Assembly (NCBI GenBank): GCA_003150035.1
Contig: QALR01000018.1
Location: 1-64,000, forward strand
Direction: 5' to 3'
Source: Clostridiales bacterium
GTDB lineage: Bacteria > Bacillota > Clostridia > Oscillospirales > CAG-272
DNA length: 64,000 bases
The notes below the pieces were generated by a model that did not search any database, was not told the DNA's origin, and saw only the letters and a program-made list of their open reading frames with translations. A program made the translations under genes and the position numbers. Positions 9,159 through 17,766 of the stretch are shown here, piece by piece (within the stretch, counting starts at the first letter, position 1; each line of letters begins with the position of its first letter).

Positions 9159-9953
9159 TCAGTCTTTCAGCGCGTTGTTTTTAATATCCGTAATCAGCAT
9201 ATGGCCCGGCGCATGGGTAATCGCGACGGATGGTTTCGCCGCCATAACCGCCGCCTGCGGGGTGACGCCGCACGGCCAGAAGACGGGAATCTCGCCCTCT
9301 CTGACGGTGACGGGGTCCCCGAAATCCGGTTTTGAAAGATCCGATATCCCGATGGCAAGCGGATCTCCCATATGAATAGGTGCACCGTGGACCCGCGGCA
9401 TTCCCGCCGTAATGACCGCCGCACGAATGGCCTTATTCGGGGTCATCGGGCGCATGCTGACCACCATATTCCCATGAAAGATGCCCGCAGGCGTACAGGG
9501 GATACTCGTCAGGTACATCGGAACATTCCGCCCCTCCTCGATATGACGTACCGGAATATCTTCCTCCAGCAGAGCCGCCTCAAAGGAAAAGCTGCATCCG
9601 ATGAGAAAGCTTACAAAATCCTCGCGCCATAGGTCAGAAACATCGGTATATTCCCCCGCGAGAGTCCCGTTTTTATAGAATCGGTATTTCGGAAAATCCC
9701 TTGCGATATCGGCGCCTCGCGCGATCTCATGAAGCGTGCGCGAGCCTTCGTCCGACACCTCAAGCAGCGGACAGGCGCGTGGATTTCGCATGGCAAACAG
9801 CAAAAAATCATAGGCATATTCGCGCGGCAAAACACACAGATTGGCCTGTGCATAGCCCTCGCACATGCCGGAGGTCTGTCCGGTGATGAGGCCCTCCCGT
9901 ATCTGTGCACGCACTTTTGCGGGGCTCTCGCCTGCATATGGATTCATCGACAT
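9159..9953 (-). CDS. DUF1445 / YcsI-family protein (half of D-glutamate cyclase)
   Basis: 264 residues, starting at MSMNPYAGESPAKVRAQIREG after a GGAGGGG site. It has the family motifs TGQTSGMCEGYAQANL, DFVSFLIGCSFSFE, and HAPGHMLITD near the C-terminus. In mammals DUF1445 and DUF4392 are fused in mitochondrial D-glutamate cyclase (DGLUCY), which turns D-glutamate into 5-oxo-D-proline. In Bacillus subtilis the homologue ycsI also sits beside the 5-oxoprolinase genes. Here a DUF4392 gene is in the same operon, so a two-protein cyclase is a reasonable inference. It is often annotated only as a putative hydro-lyase. Confidence 0.85.
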   Translation of the reverse strand: MSMNPYAGESPAKVRAQIREGLITGQTSGMCEGYAQANLCVLPREYAYDFLLFAMRNPRACPLLEVSDEGSRTLHEIARGADIARDFPKYRFYKNGTLAGEYTDVSDLWREDFVSFLIGCSFSFEAALLEEDIPVRHIEEGRNVPMYLTSIPCTPAGIFHGNMVVSMRPMTPNKAIRAAVITAGMPRVHGAPIHMGDPLAIGISDLSKPDFGDPVTVREGEIPVFWPCGVTPQAAVMAAKPSVAITHAPGHMLITDIKNNALKD

Positions 9954-9972
9954 GGTATCCCCTCCTCTGTTC

Positions 9973-10914
9973 TTACCGGAAGCAAATTCCGGAAAGCATA
10001 GCCTCTTCTTTTTTTCTTGCCGCAACGGCTTCATCAAGCGTACAGCGCAGAAAGCGGACGCGGTCGCCGGGTCTTGCCTGCGCCAGAAGCGGAAGATCGA
10101 CGGTAATAACCGTCGCGATTTTGGCATATCCGCCCGTTGTCTGCCTGTCGGCAAGCAAAACAATCGGCTTCCCGTTTGGCGGTATCTGAACGCTGCCCGC
10201 TGCAATTCCTCCGGAAATGATATCCACGCCGTGCTCGGACATCACCGGCGCGCCGTCAAGCCGCATTCCCATTCGGTCGCAGGCCGGCGTTACCGTATAT
10301 TCTTCCGTGAAAAAAAGGCGCTGCGCCTCCTGCGGGAAAGCGTCATCCTCAGGTCCCGGAACGGCGCGCACGGAAAGCGTTCCTCCCTCAAAATAGGGGA
10401 CATACGGCAAATGCCGGCGGGAAAGCTCCTCCTCACAGAGCGGTTCCTTTGGCAGAACAGGCAGAATATCCCCCGCCATCAGCTTGCGTCCCGAAAAGCC
10501 GCCGGCACGGCATTTGAGGTTGGTGCTGCGGCTGCCCATCCAAAGCGGAACGTCGATACCGCCGCGCACCGCAAGATAAAGGCGGCAGCCCCATACGGCA
10601 AATCCCGCAGAGATCTCGTCTCCCGGCAAAACCGGAAGCGCCTGCATCATCGGAACTGCCTTCCCGTTGATTTTCGGTTCAAAATTTCCGCCCGCAAAAG
10701 CGATAACGGTCCGGTCGAGCACCTTGGCGGTGATGCCTGAGACAGTCATTTCCAAAACCGCAGCGCTCCTGTCATTGCCGCAAAGCAGATTGGCGCACAC
10801 GGCGGCGCGGGAATCCATTACGCCGCAGGCACCGAAGCCGTCCTTCATATATCCGAAACGCCCGAGGTCCTGCACGGTCGTAAGCGGTCCCGGGGAAAGA
10901 ATCTGCAAACTCAT
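9973..10914 (-). CDS. pxpC: 5-oxoprolinase subunit PxpC (biotin-dependent carboxyltransferase family)
   Basis: 313 residues. It opens with the family motif TTVQDLGRFGYMKDGFGACGVMD in part and includes NLLCGNDRSAAVLEMT, AVRGGIDVPLWMGSRST and the late GGYAKIATVI. It resembles the KipA half of the KipI-KipA pair and of urea-amidolyase-type enzymes, and assembles with PxpA and PxpB. It starts three bases after the pxpB stop. Confidence 0.93.
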   Translation of the reverse strand: MSLQILSPGPLTTVQDLGRFGYMKDGFGACGVMDSRAAVCANLLCGNDRSAAVLEMTVSGITAKVLDRTVIAFAGGNFEPKINGKAVPMMQALPVLPGDEISAGFAVWGCRLYLAVRGGIDVPLWMGSRSTNLKCRAGGFSGRKLMAGDILPVLPKEPLCEEELSRRHLPYVPYFEGGTLSVRAVPGPEDDAFPQEAQRLFFTEEYTVTPACDRMGMRLDGAPVMSEHGVDIISGGIAAGSVQIPPNGKPIVLLADRQTTGGYAKIATVITVDLPLLAQARPGDRVRFLRCTLDEAVAARKKEEAMLSGICFR

Positions 10915-10917
10915 GGC

Positions 10918-11643
10918 TCATTCCTCCGTCATCATGGGCAAGTAGGCTCCGGCTTCCACCAAAGCCGCGATTCTGTCAAACTCGCCGCGGTCAACCGGAA
11001 CAAATCGAACAAAATCCCCCGCGTGGAGCAGGACTGACGGCTCGCGAGAGGGGTCGTACAGGCGGACAGGCGTCCTGCCGATGAGCCGCCAGCCGCCGGG
11101 CGATTCCATCGGATAAACGCCCGTCTGAGAGCCGCCGATTCCAACCGACCCGCACGGGATTTTCTGCCGCGGGCTGTCAAGCCTTTTCACCGCGAGGGCA
11201 GGATCCAGACCGCCGAGATACGGAAAGCCGGGCAAAAATCCCAACATATAGATAAAATATTCCGCCGCGCTGTGGCGGGCTATGACCTCTCTCTCGCCAA
11301 GGCCGGTCATCGACGCCACATCCGCAAGATCGGGCCCGAACTCTCCGCCGTAGCAGACGGGGATACTGTAAATCCGGCGGTGGTCAGAAATCCCGCTTTC
11401 CGGCGCCGCGGCAAGGCGCGCGATCCTCCGGCACAGCTTGTCATAAGAAACCGCAAGCGGATCAAAGCAGACCGTAAGGGAACAATACGCTGGGATGAGA
11501 TCAACAATCCCCTTCCCCTCTTTTCCCGAAAGCGCCTGCATCAGCGCGCGGACCCGCGTACCCGTTTTCACGGATATGTCATTGCCCATTTTTATAACAA
11601 GAGCAGCGTCACCGCACGGTAAAATTCTGTAATCCGAACTCAT
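10918..11643 (-). CDS. pxpB: 5-oxoprolinase subunit PxpB (KipI family)
   Basis: 241 residues. It shows ILPCGDAALVIKMG at the N-terminus, FLPGFPYLGGLDP and PCGSVGIGGSQTGVYPMESPG in part, the conserved AHS1 (KipI-like) core. Its ATG overlaps the DUF4392 stop by four bases (ATGA), so translation is coupled. Homologues named KipI also inhibit the sporulation kinase KinA in Bacillus, but the neighbourhood here argues for the metabolic role. Confidence 0.93.
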   Translation of the reverse strand: MSSDYRILPCGDAALVIKMGNDISVKTGTRVRALMQALSGKEGKGIVDLIPAYCSLTVCFDPLAVSYDKLCRRIARLAAAPESGISDHRRIYSIPVCYGGEFGPDLADVASMTGLGEREVIARHSAAEYFIYMLGFLPGFPYLGGLDPALAVKRLDSPRQKIPCGSVGIGGSQTGVYPMESPGGWRLIGRTPVRLYDPSREPSVLLHAGDFVRFVPVDRGEFDRIAALVEAGAYLPMMTEE

Positions 11644-12719
11644 ACCCCATCCTTCTCGTCAAAATACCCTTTTTCTATGGTTTTTTCAAACCATTTCGAA
11701 CAGGTAACCGCAAGCTTCATCGAATATCTCACACATTCCCGCATCGACGTTACAATCGAAGCGTTCAGCTCTTCTCCGATTCCGTCAATCGCGGGAATCG
11801 TCCAACCGTACATATCAATCATACCGCAGTCGGCGGCGCGCTGCATCGCTTGTCTTTGGAGCGAGGCATCATGGAAAATCTCGAGGTCCCCGCAAAGATA
11901 GGCAAGCATCGCGCACAGTCCGTAGCAGCCCCAGTCCGAGGTTGTCGCCGTGATGATGTTGTCCGCTGCCGTCCGCACGGCGAGTCCCCCGCCGCAGCCG
12001 CAGGCGCATTCTCCTGCCGCGGCATAGGGAATATAGCGGCGGAGCTGTCCCGCAATCGTGCCCATACCGATTTCATTTCCGAGATCCCCAATGGCAATGT
12101 TGAGAACGCCTGCTTCCACAAGCCGCTCGAATAAAACATCCATTTTCGCCTCAAGCGGCGTGACGTCCTGCCCTACCGCATTATGGTAACGGCCGTTTTC
12201 ATTTGCGCCGGGCGCCTCGATGGAAATCACCGCTTTCGGCATACAGGCGCCGAGCAGCATCTCCGCTTCCGACGCCGCCGCTCGCTCGTCCTTGGTAAAA
12301 GCATGATAGGCAAGGGAAGCCTGCATATCTCCCATTTTTTCGATGGAGTCAAAAAAGTGCAGCCCGACAAGCCGGGAAAGTCCCTTGACCGCCGGAACAT
12401 TTTCCTCCTGGCAAATGATAACGGGGCTTGCCGAAAACGCCTTGACAAGAGAGCGGGCAAGCAGGATGGCGCCGATGATACCGTCCGTTTCCGCCGAGCC
12501 GTACGGGCGGAGCACAAAGCCCGTCAGAATATAGACATAATCCCCAGGGGCAAGTGTCGCTTTTAATTTTTTAGCGGCGTTTGCCGTAAGAGGCTCGCCT
12601 GTATACCGGCGGGAAGCCTCATAAAGAATCTTGCACACGCCATAGCCTCTCGGATCCAAATTCATCAAATCGTCGAGGCTTTGCCCGAGATTCCGAATCG
12701 TGAGTTCTTTTTGCGTCAT
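11640..12719 (-). CDS. DUF4392 protein (D-glutamate cyclase C-terminal half)
   Basis: 359 residues, unbroken, no signal peptide. Landmarks are TGFVLRPYGSAETDGIIGA near residue 70, SIEAPGANENGRYHNAVG near residue 172, NIAIGDLGNEIGMG near residue 208, and a Cys/Gly-rich CACGCGGGL near residue 242. These match my memory of DUF4392, the C-terminal domain of DGLUCY. The acidic GDLGNEIGMG stretch could bind a metal or substrate carboxylates, which is inference. It is the second gene of the operon, between dat and pxpB, supporting a role in D-glutamate cyclization. The assignment rests on family recall without a profile search. Confidence 0.78.
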   Translation of the reverse strand: MTQKELTIRNLGQSLDDLMNLDPRGYGVCKILYEASRRYTGEPLTANAAKKLKATLAPGDYVYILTGFVLRPYGSAETDGIIGAILLARSLVKAFSASPVIICQEENVPAVKGLSRLVGLHFFDSIEKMGDMQASLAYHAFTKDERAAASEAEMLLGACMPKAVISIEAPGANENGRYHNAVGQDVTPLEAKMDVLFERLVEAGVLNIAIGDLGNEIGMGTIAGQLRRYIPYAAAGECACGCGGGLAVRTAADNIITATTSDWGCYGLCAMLAYLCGDLEIFHDASLQRQAMQRAADCGMIDMYGWTIPAIDGIGEELNASIVTSMRECVRYSMKLAVTCSKWFEKTIEKGYFDEKDGV

Positions 12720-12839
12720 AGTCTTTCCTTTCTCATCCTATCAGGATAGCGAAAGCGGGAAGAACCCCGCCCTCTTCCGCAAGTCGTTCCGACAAAAGAG
12801 GCGCCGTCCCGAAAATCTTTTTATATGTTCTGTGACGGC

Positions 12840-13682
12840 TTACAGCGCCGTTTTTGTCAGGAAATCCTCAACCAGAGCGTCCTGAAGCCGTTTGAGAAGC
12901 GCCGGCGCTTTTCCGCCGACCGGCTTGCCGTCGATCTCTTCCGCCGCAAGGCAGAATGAGCCCGAACTTGAGACGATAACCTCATCCGCTTTCATCATTT
13001 CGGCAACGGTGAACGGTTCCTCCTTTACCGGAATTTCAAATTTATGGCACATAGTGATCAAATTGGCGCGGGCAATACCCGGCAGAATGTATTCATCCGT
13101 GGGAGCCGTTTGAAAGATGCCGTCCTTCAGGATAGAAACATTGCTGTGCGCGCATTCCGTCACCCGCTCGCCGCGGTGCAGAACGGCTTCGTCACAGCCC
13201 GCTGTCGCCGTCTGTTTGGCATACAAAACGCTAGGGATCAGGTTGAGTGTCTTGATATTGCAATAAAGGAATCTTTTATCCTCCAAGGTGATGAGCTTGA
13301 TTTTCTGATAGGTATCCTTGACGTTCTGAGGTCTTAGCATGATCCAAACATTTCCCTTTTCTCCGTCCTCAAAAACATGATTCCGAAGTCCTGTCCCGCG
13401 TGTAACCTGCATATAAACAAACTGAGAGCCGTCGTCCACTTTTTTCACCATATCGCAGAGAATTGCCTTAAATTCCTCCTTGGTGTGAGGAATGCGGATA
13501 TCAAGCAGCTCTGCGCTGTGATAGAAACGGTCAATATGCGCGTCCAACATGTATATAATATGATTTCTGCTGTAAGTCGCATCGTAAACGCCATCGCCGA
13601 AATAGCATACACGGTCTAGCATCGGCACGGTCATGTTTTCCAGCTCATCATATCTGCCGTTGTAATATCCAAGATTTTTCAT
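12840..13682 (-). CDS. dat: D-amino-acid transaminase (fold-type IV PLP enzyme)
   Basis: 280 residues, starting at MKNLGYYNGRYDE after GGAGGGAACCT. Fold-type IV signs are GDGVYDATYSRN near residue 30, the PLP lysine in NIKTLNLIPSVLYAKQ (around residue 145), and EAVLHRGERVTECAHSNVSI (the PLP-phosphate and carboxylate region). The close match to D-alanine transaminases over branched-chain ones comes from the ERVTECAHSN pattern. It would make D-glutamate from D-alanine and 2-oxoglutarate, or the reverse. It is the first gene behind a consensus promoter and a structured leader. A 4-amino-4-deoxychorismate lyase role is less likely given the operon. Confidence 0.85.
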   Translation of the reverse strand: MKNLGYYNGRYDELENMTVPMLDRVCYFGDGVYDATYSRNHIIYMLDAHIDRFYHSAELLDIRIPHTKEEFKAILCDMVKKVDDGSQFVYMQVTRGTGLRNHVFEDGEKGNVWIMLRPQNVKDTYQKIKLITLEDKRFLYCNIKTLNLIPSVLYAKQTATAGCDEAVLHRGERVTECAHSNVSILKDGIFQTAPTDEYILPGIARANLITMCHKFEIPVKEEPFTVAEMMKADEVIVSSSGSFCLAAEEIDGKPVGGKAPALLKRLQDALVEDFLTKTAL

Positions 13683-13719
13683 AGGTTCCCTCCAAAAACA
13701 AGCAAAATAAAACAAAACC

Positions 13720-13768
13720 CGGACAAAAAGGCGCAGGGATATTCCCTTTCTTCGAACGCCATTGTCCG
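13720..13768 (-). promoter_or_regulatory. Terminator-like structured leader of the D-amino-acid operon
   Basis: In the ~115-base leader of dat, CGGACAA pairs with TTGTCCG (13762-13768 with 13720-13726). Inside it GGCG pairs with CGCC (13757-13760 with 13730-13733), and an inner AGGGA/TCCCT hairpin sits at 13735-13747. The structure is followed by GGTTTTGTTTTATTTT, a U-rich tract, so it could act as an intrinsic terminator (attenuator). I cannot match it to a known riboswitch. Confidence 0.6.
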
Positions 13769-13802
13769 AGACTTTGAATCTTTATAAAAAAAACTATTTA
13801 TC

Positions 13803-13831
13803 AGTATATCGCTTCTTTTGGAATCTGTCAA
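13803..13831 (-). promoter_or_regulatory. Promoter of the D-amino-acid operon
   Basis: On the minus strand, perfect TTGACA (13826-13831), 17-base spacer, TATACT (13803-13808). It lies back to back with the pdxK promoter. Confidence 0.8.
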
Positions 13832-13873
13832 GCCTTGTTTCGAATTTTATTTCTTTTCTGAAGCAAAAGTCTG

Positions 13874-13902
13874 TTGACAGAGAAAGCATGGCGTGCTATA
13901 AT
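13874..13902 (+). promoter_or_regulatory. Promoter of the pyridoxal kinase gene
   Basis: Perfect TTGACA (13874-13879), 17-base spacer, perfect TATAAT (13897-13902), about 40 bases before the start codon. Confidence 0.85.
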
Positions 13903-13940
13903 GGAAAACCTACCATCCCATCCAAAAAAAGAGGCATATT

Positions 13941-14783
13941 ATGCAAAAAAGACTTCTTGCCATTCACGATATTTCCTGCGTCGGCAAATGCTCGCTGACC
14001 GTAGCGCTTCCCATCATCTCTGCCGCCGGAATCGAAACCTCCGTTCTGCCGACGGCGGTCCTCTCCACGCATACGGGCGGCTTTGAGGGATATACTTTCC
14101 GAGACCTGACAGAGGATATCGCGCCCATTGCCGCGCACTGGAAATCCCTGAATCTTTCTATTGATGCGATCTATACCGGTTATCTCGGCTCCTTTGAGCA
14201 GCTTGCTCTGGTCGAGGATATCATCCGCGATTTCAGAAAACCGGAAACCGTCGTGCTCGTCGACCCGGTCATGGCAGATAATGGGAAACTGTACCCCGCT
14301 TTCTCGATGGAGTTTGTGGCGGGCATGAGGGGGCTTTGCGAAAAAGCCGACATCATCGTTCCCAACCTGACGGAGGCGACGCTCATGCTAGGGGAGAACT
14401 ACACAGAAACCTATGACCGCGCCTATATCGAATCCCTGCTAAGGAAGCTTTCGGCGCTCGGCCCGAAAAAGGTGGTGCTGAGCGGCGTTTCTTTTGAAAA
14501 GGGCAGGCTTGGCGCCGCCGCCTATGACAGAGAGACAGAAAACATATCCTACTACTTTGCCGAACAAATTGAAGGCTATTACCATGGCACAGGCGATGTA
14601 TTCGGAAGCGCACTGATTGCCGCTGTCATGAATGGCTTTTCCCTCGCTGAAGCCATTCGAGTTGCAGTAGAATACACGGTCGGCGCTATCCGCCGCACCA
14701 AAGCCGCCGGAACGGATATCCGTTATGGCGTGGACTTTGAAAACGAGATTCCGGGTCTTTTACGCCTGCTTGGCAAGATATAA
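13941..14783 (+). CDS. Pyridoxal/pyridoxamine kinase
   Basis: 280 residues of the PfkB/ribokinase-like fold. The N-terminus AIHDISCVGKCSLTVALPI matches pyridoxamine kinases of Firmicutes. VLVDPVMADNGKLY, VPNLTEATLMLG and the catalytic GTGDVFGSA (around residue 215) complete the picture. It phosphorylates B6 vitamers to the 5'-phosphate forms. It is divergent from an operon containing two PLP enzymes (Dat and Alr), with promoters ~45 bases apart, so linked expression is plausible. The start follows AGAGG by seven bases. Confidence 0.9.
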   Translation: MQKRLLAIHDISCVGKCSLTVALPIISAAGIETSVLPTAVLSTHTGGFEGYTFRDLTEDIAPIAAHWKSLNLSIDAIYTGYLGSFEQLALVEDIIRDFRKPETVVLVDPVMADNGKLYPAFSMEFVAGMRGLCEKADIIVPNLTEATLMLGENYTETYDRAYIESLLRKLSALGPKKVVLSGVSFEKGRLGAAAYDRETENISYYFAEQIEGYYHGTGDVFGSALIAAVMNGFSLAEAIRVAVEYTVGAIRRTKAAGTDIRYGVDFENEIPGLLRLLGKI

Positions 14784-14814
14784 CAAAACGACAAAACGCT
14801 TATTTGCCAAAAAA

Positions 14815-14842
14815 GGGGAGGATGGTTTTCGCCATCCTCCCC
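14815..14842. terminator. Convergent bidirectional terminator
   Basis: An 11-bp stem GGGGAGGATGG / CCATCCTCCCC closes TTTTCG and is flanked by A-rich and T-rich runs. It separates the convergent pyridoxal kinase and SGNH genes. Confidence 0.9.
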
Positions 14843-14850
14843 TTCCTTTA

Positions 14851-16296
14851 TTATTCCGCGACAATATAGTTCGCATAGGGTCCCCAGAAATAGTTGGTGA
14901 TATAGTCCGTATAAGAGGCTGCCGGTACATAGAAACGGGCGCTCTCGGGCAGTCCGTCTCTTGCCATCATGGAAACATTGTTCACCGTACAGTCATTCGG
15001 ATTTTCCGCAAGAATATGGATTTTCACAAGATTCTCCGCCCCTCGGAAGGTGCCATCCGGAATCTGTCCGATATTGTCCGTGACAAAGAGCTCGAGAAGT
15101 GCCCCGCAGTCCGCAAAGGTATCGGCAGAAAAGGCCACGACTTTCTTTCCGTCATATGCCACGGGAGTCGTCAGCGTCGCCTGTGTTTTGCCAAGCTCTG
15201 AAACACCGGTGATATAGACGCCGAAGTCTGTCACACTATAGGTAAAATAAACCTCATTTTCATCGTAATCATATTCCTCCGGCTCCTCCGGGTCCTCCGG
15301 GATTTCCGGCTCCTCCGGCACATCGATATCCACCGAAATCTCCCCGCCCAAAATGGAAGCAAGGTCAAGGGCAAGCTGTCTTGTGTGCAGGACCGCACCG
15401 GCGCTGTTGGTGTGGAAATTGCTGTCGAAGAAATAGCCGGAACGATAAAGATAATCGTTCGGATTTCCAAGAATCTGGCAGTCGAATACCTCGTCCAGAT
15501 AATCCGTGAACGCCTCTAGCGTCTCAAGCGTCACCTGCGGGTCGAGCGCCGCCTCGTTCATCGGGCAAAAGCCGAGATACACCTTGGCGCCCTTTTTCTC
15601 CGCATACCGGACGTAATCGTTGACATAGTCGATAAAATCTTCCGAAATCATGTCCGTTTGGAAGGAAAGCATCATGCCGGCGTCATATCCGCCTGCCATC
15701 ACGTTATAGTCCTGTGTTCGGTTGTAGCGGATAAAGCCATACTCGTCAAACGAAGATGCGTTATAAATTCCCTCCGGGTCAAGCACCGTCCCCTGCCGCA
15801 GATAAGAAAGCTTGGATGCGGCAAAATCCCAAAAACCGCCGAGCATAGCGGGAATATCGCCGGAATCCAGATATCGCAGAAGAGAAAAGTGTCCATCCAC
15901 CGCCTGCCACATGGCTTCGGCGTTGAAGTAGAGAGAAAACGTCTGCGCGTTCATTTCTGGTGCAATGACAATAATGTCTCCCTCGTTAATGCCGCTTTTG
16001 GAATAGTCAAGCATGGTTTTGGTTCCGAGCGTCGCGTATAAACCGAAATTGATAACCGGCATCCCCAGCGTCTGCTCCAAAAGCTCGGCATCCACGCCGA
16101 ATGCGACGGAGCTTCCGCCCACAAGGATAACCTTCGGTCCGTCTGTGTTTTGCAGACGCTCTACTTTGTTGTCAAATTCGCCGAGAAATGTCATCTCAAA
16201 CTGCGCCGGCACAAGAAAGCCGACAGCAGCCGTTGCGGCAATGGGAAGTAGTAGGAGCAGTACGATCAGAAGAAAGCGAATCCAAGAGCGTTTCAT
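14851..16296 (-). CDS. Membrane-anchored SGNH-like acyltransferase partner with C-terminal LRR-like domain
   Basis: 481 residues. One N-terminal membrane segment (residues ~6-28) is followed by an extracytoplasmic SGNH/DltD-AlgX-like domain. The candidate nucleophile is in ILVGGSSVAFG (around residue 60) and the Asp/His pair in FDSNFHTNSAGA (around residue 305). After an acidic, Pro/Glu-rich linker (EEPEIPEDPEEPEE) comes a BspA-type leucine-rich-repeat-like segment (ADTFADCGALLELFV). With the adjacent MBOAT it probably moves acyl groups onto an extracellular polymer. The polymer is unknown. The gene lies 12 bases downstream of the MBOAT stop. Confidence 0.75.
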   Translation of the reverse strand: MKRSWIRFLLIVLLLLLPIAATAAVGFLVPAQFEMTFLGEFDNKVERLQNTDGPKVILVGGSSVAFGVDAELLEQTLGMPVINFGLYATLGTKTMLDYSKSGINEGDIIVIAPEMNAQTFSLYFNAEAMWQAVDGHFSLLRYLDSGDIPAMLGGFWDFAASKLSYLRQGTVLDPEGIYNASSFDEYGFIRYNRTQDYNVMAGGYDAGMMLSFQTDMISEDFIDYVNDYVRYAEKKGAKVYLGFCPMNEAALDPQVTLETLEAFTDYLDEVFDCQILGNPNDYLYRSGYFFDSNFHTNSAGAVLHTRQLALDLASILGGEISVDIDVPEEPEIPEDPEEPEEYDYDENEVYFTYSVTDFGVYITGVSELGKTQATLTTPVAYDGKKVVAFSADTFADCGALLELFVTDNIGQIPDGTFRGAENLVKIHILAENPNDCTVNNVSMMARDGLPESARFYVPAASYTDYITNYFWGPYANYIVAE

Positions 16297-16308
16297 TCCC
16301 GCACCCCC

Positions 16309-17766
16309 TTAAAATTGAAAATAGATAAAGGCGGATGCGCCGCCGACAGAAAGCAGCAGCGACCAGGCAACTGTAACGGCAAGGGTAATGACCGCAATGG
16401 TGTACTGCTTTGTCACCGTCCCGTTTTCCGCGAGGCGCGGCTCGTCGCACATCCGGTCGAGCATCGACATAATCAAAATCGCGAAAATCGTCACAAGCGC
16501 GGCCGTAACCGTAAATCCCATTGACGACAGGGTCCCCGAAATCGCCTCCATATCCCAAGCGGTAAAGAGCTTGCCGATTAAAATCCACAGGTCGCCCGTA
16601 CTATTCGCGCGGAAGAAAATCCACGCGAAGCAGACAAGCACAAATGTGACAAGCCGCTGTCCCATGGCAAAGACTTTCGAATCTGTCCGAATTTTCATCT
16701 TTTCATAGAGCCGCAAGCGCGTCTTTTTGGTCATGGCGCCAACGATTTGATACGTGCCGTGAAGAACACCCCAAAGCACGAACGTCCAACTCGCGCCGTG
16801 CCAAAGCCCGCTGACAAGAAAAACCACGAAAACATTGAAATAGTTACGCGCACGGGAACAGCGATTTCCACCTAGCGGAATATAGAGATAGTCTCGGAAC
16901 CAACTAGAAAGGCTGATATGCCATCTTGCCCAGAATTCCTTGATGCTGCGTGCACGGTAAGGAAGGTCAAAATTCTGCATCAGTCGGATGCCCATGATTC
17001 TCGCACAGCCGATGGCGATATCCGTATATCCGGAAAAATCGCAGTATATCTGCACGGCGAACAGCATGGCGCCGAGAACGACGCCGAGCCCTGTCGCATT
17101 CGCCGCGTCGTTGAATACAGAATTGACAAATTCCGCCAGAATATCGGCAACCACAATTTTCTTAAAAAAGCCGATTGCCATCTTCTGAAGCCCGAAAAAC
17201 GCATTGGAAGCCTCAAGCTTATGGTCCTCCTTTAACTGCGGAAGCAAATTTTCAGGACGCTCGATCGGCCCCGCGACAAGCTGCGGAAAGAACGAAACAA
17301 ACAGGGCATACCATCCGAAATGCTTCTCTGCCGGGATGCTTCCCCGATAAACATCGATGACATACGAAAGCGTCTGAAAGGTATAAAAAGAAATGCCGAC
17401 AGGCAGAATCAGATCCAGCGAAAAATCCCTTGCCGAGCCTCCGAAAAAGTTCCAAAGAGAAATCGCGGAATCTGCCAGAAAATTAAAATATTTGAAGAAA
17501 AACAACACGCCAAGCGAGGTGATAAGGGTCATGCAAAGCCAAAATTTTCTCCTGCGGCGACTCTTTGTCCGTTCAATAATAATCCCGCTCGCATAGGAAA
17601 CCGCCGTCGTGAAAAAAATAAGGAAAATCAGCGGCGGATTCCAAATCATGTAGAAAAAGCAGCTTGCAATTAAGAGAAGCGGCCATTTAAAGCATTTGGG
17701 AAGAACAAAATAGAGAAGCAAAACAAGCGGATAGAAAATCAAAAACTCAGCGGAATTGAAAATCAT
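16309..17766 (-). CDS. MBOAT family O-acyltransferase (AlgI/DltB type)
   Basis: 485 residues with about ten membrane segments. It has the AlgI-like signatures LPVGISFYTFQTLSYVIDVYRG in part, FPQLVAGPIERP, FWARWHISLSSWFRDYLYIPLGG in part, and the invariant His in SGLWHGASWTFVLWG (around residue 335). Such proteins pass acyl groups across the membrane to SGNH-type partners. It sits between two SGNH-like proteins and overlaps the upstream small membrane gene by four bases (ATGA). Dlt genes for teichoic acid alanylation are absent, so an exopolysaccharide or wall glycan is the likelier target. Confidence 0.92.
   Translation of the reverse strand: MIFNSAEFLIFYPLVLLLYFVLPKCFKWPLLLIASCFFYMIWNPPLIFLIFFTTAVSYASGIIIERTKSRRRRKFWLCMTLITSLGVLFFFKYFNFLADSAISLWNFFGGSARDFSLDLILPVGISFYTFQTLSYVIDVYRGSIPAEKHFGWYALFVSFFPQLVAGPIERPENLLPQLKEDHKLEASNAFFGLQKMAIGFFKKIVVADILAEFVNSVFNDAANATGLGVVLGAMLFAVQIYCDFSGYTDIAIGCARIMGIRLMQNFDLPYRARSIKEFWARWHISLSSWFRDYLYIPLGGNRCSRARNYFNVFVVFLVSGLWHGASWTFVLWGVLHGTYQIVGAMTKKTRLRLYEKMKIRTDSKVFAMGQRLVTFVLVCFAWIFFRANSTGDLWILIGKLFTAWDMEAISGTLSSMGFTVTAALVTIFAILIMSMLDRMCDEPRLAENGTVTKQYTIAVITLAVTVAWSLLLSVGGASAFIYFQF

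Noticed and set aside
10918..11643. KipI as a sporulation-kinase inhibitor
   Set aside because: The complete pxpA/pxpB/pxpC set and DUF1445 point to 5-oxoprolinase; no sporulation gene is near.
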